The notes below the pieces were generated by a model, which was given only the letters and a program-made list of their open reading frames with translations, had not been told where the DNA came from and did not search any database. A DNA stretch of 11,210 bases from Clostridia bacterium (GTDB lineage: Bacteria; Bacillota_A; Clostridia; Oscillospirales; CAG-272), in NCBI GenBank assembly GCA_017466455.1, contig JAFTUD010000036.1, positions 1-11,210 on the forward strand, given 5' to 3'. Position numbers and translations under genes: made by a program. Numbering within the stretch: position 1 is the first letter of the stretch; each line of letters opens with the position of its first letter. Positions 6,813 to 11,210 of this stretch are shown piece by piece.

Positions 6813-6923
6813 ATGACAAAACCCAAGAACTATAAAAGAACGCTGATTGCCTGCTATCTTGGCTTTATCACACAAGCAATCTCCGCAAACCTCACAAAAA
6901 GCACTCCACGGGAGTGCTTTTGA
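6813..6923 (+). pseudogene. MFS transporter remnant (first ~26 codons, then terminator)
   Basis: A 36-codon frame starts at ATG 6813, preceded by AAGGAG (6803-6808). Residues 1-26, including KNYKRTLIACYLGFITQAI, look like the N-terminus and first membrane helix of a Major Facilitator Superfamily transporter common in Clostridia, where the helix normally continues into a PLLFL-type stretch. Here, after Asn-Leu-Thr, the frame enters a perfect terminator hairpin (6897-6921) and stops at TGA 6921-6923, so some 370 codons are missing. Promoter and ribosome binding site are intact. The likeliest reading is an internal deletion fusing the gene start to the terminator of the neighbouring minus-strand gene. 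Alternatively it is a short expressed membrane peptide. The MFS match is from memory of the family. Confidence 0.65.
6897..6921. terminator. Terminator of the beta-helix gene (also ends the MFS remnant)
   Basis: AAAAGCACTCC (6897-6907), loop ACG, GGAGTGCTTTT (6911-6921): a perfect 11-base stem. It lies about 33 bases downstream of the minus-strand stop at 6954, and on that strand the T tract is five long, so it mainly serves the beta-helix gene. On the plus strand the T tract is four. Confidence 0.88.
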
Positions 6924-6953
6924 ATTTGAAATTGAAATCAACCGCCTTTTGCT

Positions 6954-9287
6954 TTATTTTAAAGCCACACGCAGGGGCGCGCGCCATACGGTAATCTCAG
7001 ATGAAAGGAACTCATCTATTGTAATTCCATCAAGGTCATCAACAGAGCATATTTCCTTATCGCCAAGACCGACAATTACATCACAGGGCAAAATTCCCTT
7101 CGCCGATGCCCTTGCAAATTGATCAACATCGCAAACAAGCACACCGTTGTGCCCCGCAGTTGCAAACGCAGACATTTCGCCGTCTGTTTCAATGTTTTTA
7201 ATCTTCATATCAAACAGCGTAATAATGCTCGATTTGCTTCTTTTTTTGCTTTGATTGATTTTTGGCAAAAGGGGAGTGCGAGCAAGTTTTTTAAGTGGCT
7301 CATACCTTACGCCAAACTCACAAGGGAAGTTTTCAAATCCGCGAATTTTCGGAGAAATCAGCCTGTAATCGCCGTGCCTTACATCAGCAAAGACGCATTT
7401 TGTCTTTATAGAGCCCTTGTCCATGCCCGTGATTTTCTCAAGCTCGGTCGCTCTTTTAATACCCCTTGTATTCCTTGAATGTAAAACATTAAAATCAATG
7501 CTTTTTCCAAAGCCATGCTCCATCAAAATAGGCTGATACTCCGTGAAAATGATATTATTTTCAACCACATCTTTGCTGTTTTCGTACCAAACATGCAAAT
7601 GAATGGAGTTGTTCACCGTTATATTGTTGTGAACATATCTATAAAAGCCCTCGCGTAGCTTTATTCCGCCGTTTAGACATAAATTATTGTAAATCTCGTA
7701 ATTTGATGACCCGTCATCAAGGTCAATATCCCAGCCCCTGTCACAACGGAATCGGCTGTTCCTGATAATATTCTTGCTAATGCAGTCAAGACGGGAATAC
7801 TTGTAAATTTCATTCTGCGAAAGGTCGCTAAGATGCCAGAATCTGTCCCTGCCCCACGAGTTAAAGCTGCCGTGGTCGCCCGTTTCCTTAACCGTGTCAA
7901 ATACATCACAGCCGTCAATCAAATGACCGCCGAATGTGCCCTCGGAAATGTTTATTCCCGCACGGGAGGCATCGTAAATGCTTGTGTTGATAACACTAAT
8001 GCCGAAGGACATTGAAATTTCAACACCTGTCGCCTGCTTTTCAACAATACCGACACGCTCAATCAAGCAATCCTCAACAGTGCATTTTTTGGGATATTCG
8101 TTACTCTTAGGACCTCTTTTCTTGTCAATGTCAAGAAAGCTCTGACTTTTCGTAGCCTCAAATAGCGGACTGCGGACCGAGCTTGCCTTACCGACAAAGC
8201 AAGCACCGCTTGCCCCAAGGTCCTTAAAATGACATTTTGAAATCGTGATGCCCCTGTTTTTGCCGTCAACGAAAACTCCGTTTGTGCCAATGTCAAAAAG
8301 CGAGCATTTTGAAATAGAGCAGTCGCGTGAATTAGTAAAATAAATCGCACCGCCCCTGTAAATTGTCCAGTCGCTTCGCAAAAGTGGCTCGCTTGTGAGC
8401 ATAAAGGTTCTTTTTGCGCGCCTGAGCTTGATATTTTCAACACTCACATTCTTGCATTGCTTGAATACGAAAAAGCTTGAATTTACGCAAATTTCCGCAC
8501 TGTTTAGGTCGTGCCCGTCCTTCAAAATCACATAAACACGCTTGCTTTTCTTGTCAAAATACCATTCTCCCTGCTCGGTCATTTCCTCACGCACATTTTC
8601 AATGTACTTAAAGTCGGAGTGCATGCCCATTTGCCTGTTGTTTTGCCATCCGCCAATGTAGGTAAGCATGCCATTTTCGTCCTTGCCCGTCACCTCGTAG
8701 GAAAATCCGCCCCAGTTGTGCAGGTGCATCGCGTGAATGTAAGCACCGCTTGGATCCTTCCACTCATCAGCCTTAGCCCTTGACAAAACCTCTCTTGAAA
8801 ATCCGCCGAAAATTTTCACATCGGGATTGTATTTAGGGAAGCGCGCCATTTGATATTTCTCACCGTTTATATAAAGCGCATCAGCATCATACTCTGTCGT
8901 GGCGGAAAATACACCATTGCCCTCATCAACCCAGCCGTCAATTTTTGCACAGCCCTGTATAACGGTGTTTTTATCTCCTTGAATTACGATATTTTCACCC
9001 TTAACCAAAATCGGCTCTGTTAAATTGTAAATTCCGTTTTTTAAGGAAATGATAGCCTTTTCACCGTCATTATGACAAATAAAGCCACAAGAGCCCTTGC
9101 TCTTGATTAGCGAGGAAAGCTTCTTGTGCGATAGCTTTTTCAGACACGCCTCGCGCTTTTTTGCCTCTTTTTTGTCAGTAAATATCTCAAAATAGCAAAG
9201 CCCCGTCGGCAATTTTCTGCAAAGAAGCTCCGAGCATACGCCAAAGCCGTATCCCCCCTCGCCCCTCGTTAAATAGGCATAAAACAT
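6954..9287 (-). CDS. Right-handed beta-helix protein with GIY-YIG-like N-terminus and C-terminal PDZ domain
   Basis: 777 residues from the ATG at 9287, with AGGTGG three bases upstream on the minus strand. The alternative TTG at 9299 overlaps that site and is rejected. Residues 1-63 resemble small GIY-YIG (YhbQ/UPF0213-like) domains: MFYAYLTR at the start, then CYFEIFTDKKEAKKREACLK and KKLS. The central KGAKYTR-type segment is missing, so it is shortened and probably inactive. Residues about 75-660 form a right-handed parallel beta-helix of polysaccharide-lyase/GH141-like style, with DALYINGEKYQMARFPKYN (136-154), ETGDHGSFNSWGRDRFW (468-484), DIDLDDGSSNYEIYNN (520-535) and many N-N-I/V turns. 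Residues about 694-770 match a PDZ domain (GVLVCDVDQFARASAKGILP and DVIVGLGDKEICSVDDL). No signal peptide is seen, so it probably acts inside the cell on carbohydrate. The glycosidase or lyase activity is inferred from the fold. Confidence 0.82.
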   Translation of the reverse strand: MFYAYLTRGEGGYGFGVCSELLCRKLPTGLCYFEIFTDKKEAKKREACLKKLSHKKLSSLIKSKGSCGFICHNDGEKAIISLKNGIYNLTEPILVKGENIVIQGDKNTVIQGCAKIDGWVDEGNGVFSATTEYDADALYINGEKYQMARFPKYNPDVKIFGGFSREVLSRAKADEWKDPSGAYIHAMHLHNWGGFSYEVTGKDENGMLTYIGGWQNNRQMGMHSDFKYIENVREEMTEQGEWYFDKKSKRVYVILKDGHDLNSAEICVNSSFFVFKQCKNVSVENIKLRRAKRTFMLTSEPLLRSDWTIYRGGAIYFTNSRDCSISKCSLFDIGTNGVFVDGKNRGITISKCHFKDLGASGACFVGKASSVRSPLFEATKSQSFLDIDKKRGPKSNEYPKKCTVEDCLIERVGIVEKQATGVEISMSFGISVINTSIYDASRAGINISEGTFGGHLIDGCDVFDTVKETGDHGSFNSWGRDRFWHLSDLSQNEIYKYSRLDCISKNIIRNSRFRCDRGWDIDLDDGSSNYEIYNNLCLNGGIKLREGFYRYVHNNITVNNSIHLHVWYENSKDVVENNIIFTEYQPILMEHGFGKSIDFNVLHSRNTRGIKRATELEKITGMDKGSIKTKCVFADVRHGDYRLISPKIRGFENFPCEFGVRYEPLKKLARTPLLPKINQSKKRSKSSIITLFDMKIKNIETDGEMSAFATAGHNGVLVCDVDQFARASAKGILPCDVIVGLGDKEICSVDDLDGITIDEFLSSEITVWRAPLRVALK

Positions 9288-9313
9288 AATCCACCTCAAA
9301 AGCGTTTTTCTTA

Positions 9314-9342
9314 ATTATACCGCGAAACATAAGCAAAGTCAA
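9314..9342 (-). promoter_or_regulatory. Sigma-A promoter of the beta-helix gene
   Basis: Minus strand TTGACT (complement of 9337-9342), 17 bases, TATAAT (complement of 9314-9319), about 27 bases before the ATG at 9287. Hexamers and spacing are identical to the promoters of the DUF6259 and CDF genes. Confidence 0.87.
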
Positions 9343-9371
9343 TTACACAGTATAATATTGCCTTGAAATGA

Positions 9372-9400
9372 TTGAAAAAAAGGCAGGCGTGTGGTATAAT
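9372..9400 (+). promoter_or_regulatory. Promoter of the first tandem repeat unit
   Basis: TTGAAA (9372-9377), 17 bases, extended -10 TGGTATAAT (9392-9400). The -35 lies outside the repeat, so only the first unit has one. Units 2 and 3 keep only the extended -10 (9526-9534 and 9660-9668). Confidence 0.75.
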
Positions 9401-9406
9401 AAAATC

Positions 9407-9524
9407 ATCGTATTCCAATAAAGCAGGCATTATTGCGATGATTTTATTGACGGCTAAAAGGTTTTTCGTCGTATTCACTCGAAAAACGCATCTTCGATGC
9501 TACAAACACCCTGTGTTTGCTTTT
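9407..9524 (+). ncRNA. Putative small RNA encoded by repeat unit 1
   Basis: From the predicted start about seven bases after TATAAT 9395-9400 to the terminator-like hairpin at 9503-9524, the unit would give a transcript of roughly 118 bases made of four consecutive stem-loops. Promoter and terminator elements are seen; that an RNA is made and has a role is inference. Confidence 0.35.
9503..9524 (+). terminator. Terminator-like hairpin at the end of repeat unit 1
   Basis: CAAACAC (9503-9509), loop CCT, GTGTTTG (9513-9519), then CTTTT. A seven-base stem with a short T run: a modest intrinsic terminator. Confidence 0.55.
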
Positions 9525-9540
9525 ATGGTATAATGAAAAT

Positions 9541-9658
9541 ATCGTATTCCAATAAAGCAGGCATTATTGCGATGATTTTATTGACGGCTAAAAGGTTTTT
9601 CGTCGCTTACGCTTGAAAAACGCATCTTCGATGCTACAAACACCTTGTGTTTGCTTTT
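9541..9658 (+). ncRNA. Putative small RNA encoded by repeat unit 2
   Basis: Same layout as unit 1, from the extended -10 at 9526-9534. The left arm of the first inverted repeat carries changes (GAAAATATCG for AAAATCATCG) that weaken its pairing with the unchanged right arm. The large hairpin loop also differs. It may be a decayed copy. Confidence 0.3.
9637..9658 (+). terminator. Terminator-like hairpin at the end of repeat unit 2
   Basis: CAAACAC (9637-9643), loop CTT, GTGTTTG (9647-9653), then CTTTT. The loop changed but the stem is kept relative to unit 1. Confidence 0.55.
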
Positions 9659-9659
9659 A

Positions 9660-9668
9660 TGGTATAAT
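9660..9668 (+). promoter_or_regulatory. Extended -10 promoter in repeat copy 3, probably driving tauE
   Basis: TGGTATAAT with no recognisable -35. Copy 3 has lost its terminator, so a transcript starting near 9675 would read into the TauE/SafE gene with a leader of about 105 bases. The leader would carry the CAATAA..TTATTG hairpin and GCTTG-t-CAAGC (9745-9755). Confidence 0.55.
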
Positions 9669-9779
9669 AAAATCATCGTATTCCAATAAAGCAGGCATTA
9701 TTGCGATGATTTTATTGACGGCTAAAAGGTTTTTCGTCGTATTCGCTTGTCAAGCAAAATATAACGGAGATATATTGTG

Positions 9780-10553
9780 ATGGATATTCTGATAAAAATA
9801 CTTGTGTGCTTTATCGCGGGAGCAGGCGCAGGCATAGGAACAGGCTTTGCCGGAATGAGCGCCGCCGCAGTTATCGGCCCTATGCTGACAACCTTCCTGG
9901 GCATTCCTGCCTATGATGCAATCGGCATAGGATTGATAAGTGATGTTTTGGCAAGCCTTGTCAGCGCATATACCTATAAGAAAAGCGGAAATTTAGATGT
10001 AAAAAACAGCCTGCCCCTGTTGATTAGCGTTCTTGTTGTCACAATGATCGGTAGTCTTGTGGCAAGCCTTATGCCCGATCAGGCTATGAGTGGCACAATG
10101 CAGATTGCGCTTATTATCATCGGCTTGCGCTTTATTATAAAGCCCGTAAATAAGACAAAAGAGCAGTTAGAAAAAAGCTCTTTGAAGGGCAGACTCATCA
10201 AGGCAATAGTCGGAGGCGTATTCGTCGGCTTTATCTGTGGCTTCGTGGGCGCGGGCGGAGGAATGATGCTGTTGCTCGTTCTCACCTCGTTTCTTGGCTA
10301 TCCCATGCATTTGGCAGTTGGTACAAGCGTGTTCATTATGGCATTTACAGCTCTTACCGGTGGCATAAGCCACTTTGTTATCGGAGGGCTTCCCGACGCC
10401 CTCTGCCTCGTTTTGTGCGTCGCATTTACCTTGCTTTGGGCAAGAATTGCCGCAAAAATTGCTAATAAATCTAACGCAAGGACCTTAAACCGCGTGGTCG
10501 GTATCGTAATGATTGTTACAAGCATCGTCATATTAGCGGTGAATTATCTTTAA
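9780..10553 (+). CDS. TauE/SafE family (TSUP) anion transporter
   Basis: 257 residues from ATG 9780, nine bases after GGAGA (9766-9770). GTG 9777 is an in-frame alternative that adds one residue. The family exports sulfite, sulfoacetate or related organic anions, or imports sulfur compounds; the substrate is unknown. There are about eight hydrophobic segments and the internal duplication typical of the family: a Gly-rich first half (GAGAGIGTGFAGMSAAAVIG, 14-33) mirrored by GGVFVGFICGFVGAGGGMML (145-164). LAVGTSVFIM (178-187) and GGISHFVIGGL (194-204) are also family-like. Length is normal. It follows the truncated 134-base repeat, whose -10 box is the likely promoter. The stop of a 24-codon upstream frame (9706-9780) overlaps this ATG as TGATG. 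No strong terminator follows; only ATACT..AGTAT (10553-10570) is seen. Confidence 0.9.
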   Translation: MDILIKILVCFIAGAGAGIGTGFAGMSAAAVIGPMLTTFLGIPAYDAIGIGLISDVLASLVSAYTYKKSGNLDVKNSLPLLISVLVVTMIGSLVASLMPDQAMSGTMQIALIIIGLRFIIKPVNKTKEQLEKSSLKGRLIKAIVGGVFVGFICGFVGAGGGMMLLLVLTSFLGYPMHLAVGTSVFIMAFTALTGGISHFVIGGLPDALCLVLCVAFTLLWARIAAKIANKSNARTLNRVVGIVMIVTSIVILAVNYL

Positions 10554-10607
10554 TACTCAATAAAAAGTATACCCCCGAAAAAGCTGCCCCCTGTGTCTAA
10601 AAAGATG

Positions 10608-10613
10608 TATAAT
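10608..10613 (+). promoter_or_regulatory. Possible -10 box of the Mn catalase gene
   Basis: TATAAT 52 bases before the ATG, without a convincing -35 box 16-18 bases upstream. Transcription may depend on an activator or another sigma factor, or continue from tauE. The rest of 10554-10664 shows only the weak hairpin noted under tauE. Confidence 0.35.
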
Positions 10614-10664
10614 TTCACAAAAAAAGGAAATAGTAGTGTTGAAATATAATTTTAGGAGGTAGTT

Positions 10665-11210
10665 ATGTTTAAACACGAAAAAATGCTATTTCACCCGGTT
10701 GAGGTAGAAAAGCCCAACCCACAATATGCGGCACTTTTACAAGAGCAGCTTGGAGGAGGAAACGGAGAATTAAAGGCAGCAATGCAATATATGTCTCAAA
10801 GCTTCCGCATTAAAGATCCTGAAATCAAGGATTTATTTCTTGATATCGCCGCCGAGGAGCTTGGTCATATGGAAATGATAGCTCAAACTATCAATTTGTT
10901 AAACGGACACGATGTAGATGCCGATGCGGTAAAAGCAGGAGAAATACAAACACATGTGCTACTTGGCTTGAACCCAGGGCTTATAAACGCATCGGGCTAT
11001 TCATGGACAGGCGACTATGTAACCGTTACAGGAGATTTGTGTGCTGACCTGCTTTCCAATATCGCATCTGAGCAAAGAGCAAAGGTCGTATACGAATACC
11101 TGTATAGACAAATTGAGGATAAAAAGGTAAGAGAAACAATAGATTTTCTCCTCAACCGCGAGGAAGCGCATAATCAAATGTTCCGTGACGCCTTCAATAA
11201 GGTTCAGGAA
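10665..11210 (+). CDS. Manganese catalase (N-terminal part, runs off the window)
   Basis: 182 codons from ATG 10665, four bases after AGGAGGT (10654-10660), open at the right edge. Mn catalases break down hydrogen peroxide with a di-manganese centre in a four-helix bundle. All five ligands of the Lactobacillus plantarum enzyme have counterparts: Glu35 (GGNGELKAAMQY), Glu65 and His68 (AAEELGHMEM), Glu136 (NIASEQRAK) and His169 (REEAHNQMF). The Glu136 to His169 distance of 33 equals that of the known enzyme (148 to 181). WTGDYVTVTGDLCADL (114-129) is also characteristic. The spore-coat protein CotJC belongs to the same family, so a spore role is possible; the C-terminus needed to judge is missing. 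It is cytoplasmic or coat-located, with no signal peptide. Confidence 0.93.
   Translation, partial: MFKHEKMLFHPVEVEKPNPQYAALLQEQLGGGNGELKAAMQYMSQSFRIKDPEIKDLFLDIAAEELGHMEMIAQTINLLNGHDVDADAVKAGEIQTHVLLGLNPGLINASGYSWTGDYVTVTGDLCADLLSNIASEQRAKVVYEYLYRQIEDKKVRETIDFLLNREEAHNQMFRDAFNKVQE

Larger units (their letters stand above)
9393..9749 (+). repeat. Tandem direct repeat, 134-base unit, two full copies plus truncated third
   Basis: Copies start with GGTATAAT at 9393, 9527 and 9661, exactly 134 bases apart. Copies 1 and 2 differ at about nine positions, mostly in one hairpin loop; copy 3 equals copy 1 up to about 9745 and then diverges. Each unit holds an extended -10 box and then an inverted repeat: AAAATCATCG..CGATGATTTT enclosing CAATAA..TTATTG. 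Then come GTTTTTCG..CGAAAAAC, GCATC-ttc-GATGC, CAAACAC-c(c/t)t-GTGTTTG and CTTTT. The unit length is not a multiple of three, and the short frame inside is not conserved, so it is not a coding repeat. Copy 3 lacks the last two hairpins and runs into the TauE/SafE gene. Confidence 0.93.

Noticed and set aside
9447..9480. TTGACG within the repeat as a -35 box
   Set aside because: No acceptable -10 hexamer follows at 16-18 bases.
9438..9533. 31-codon frame in repeat unit 1 as a small protein gene
   Set aside because: The same frame stops after 14 codons in unit 2 and diverges in copy 3, so coding conservation is absent; the start also lies in a hairpin arm.
9393..9749. CRISPR array
   Set aside because: The repeat unit is 134 bases and contiguous with no unique spacers, and no cas genes are present.
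10645..10650. TATAAT as the Mn catalase -10 box
   Set aside because: It is only four bases before the ribosome binding site, so a transcript starting from it would lose that site.

Overview
The window looks like chromosomal DNA of a low-to-moderate GC, Gram-positive, probably anaerobic member of the Clostridia. Strong AGGAG-type ribosome binding sites, near-consensus sigma-A promoters with 17-base spacing, and the families present (DUF6259, DUF6512, ZIP, CDF, TauE/SafE, Mn catalase) all fit that group, but the exact lineage is inference. No rRNA, tRNA, CRISPR array, transposase or phage gene is visible.

Layout. (1) 1-446 is the C-terminal end of an auxin-efflux-carrier (AEC) family permease. 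It converges on a large DUF6259 glycosidase-like gene (881-2932, minus). The 434 bases between them hold a string of small hairpins separated by TCGATATG words, then a bidirectional terminator. (2) The DUF6259 gene and an amidohydrolase_2 gene (3109-4173, plus) are divergent from a shared 176-base regulatory region with clear promoters both ways. (3) The amidohydrolase converges on a small DUF6512 membrane protein (4278-4802, minus) across a shared terminator. (4) A ZIP metal importer (4944-5696, plus) converges on a CDF metal exporter with a His8 tail (5729-6619, minus). Their shared terminator overlaps the CDF stop codon, so uptake and efflux genes sit tail to tail. (5) 6739-6923 carries an intact promoter, a ribosome binding site and only about 26 codons of an MFS transporter, running straight into a terminator hairpin: a gene remnant. 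(6) 6954-9287 (minus) encodes a 777-residue protein with an apparently eroded GIY-YIG-like N-terminus, a large right-handed beta-helix and a C-terminal PDZ domain. (7) 9393-9749 has two complete 134-base tandem repeats plus a truncated third. Each complete unit looks like a miniature transcription unit: extended -10 promoter, four hairpins, terminator. The truncated third copy runs into a TauE/SafE transporter (9780-10553) and appears to be its promoter and leader. (8) A manganese catalase with all five metal ligands visible starts at 10665 and runs off the window.

Themes. Metal handling (ZIP, CDF, Mn catalase) and carbohydrate processing (DUF6259, beta-helix protein, possibly the amidohydrolase) recur, but most genes are single transcription units rather than one operon. 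The strongest candidates for something undescribed are the 134-base tandem promoter-hairpin-terminator cassettes upstream of tauE, the GIY-YIG-like/beta-helix/PDZ protein, and the hairpin string at 500-697.
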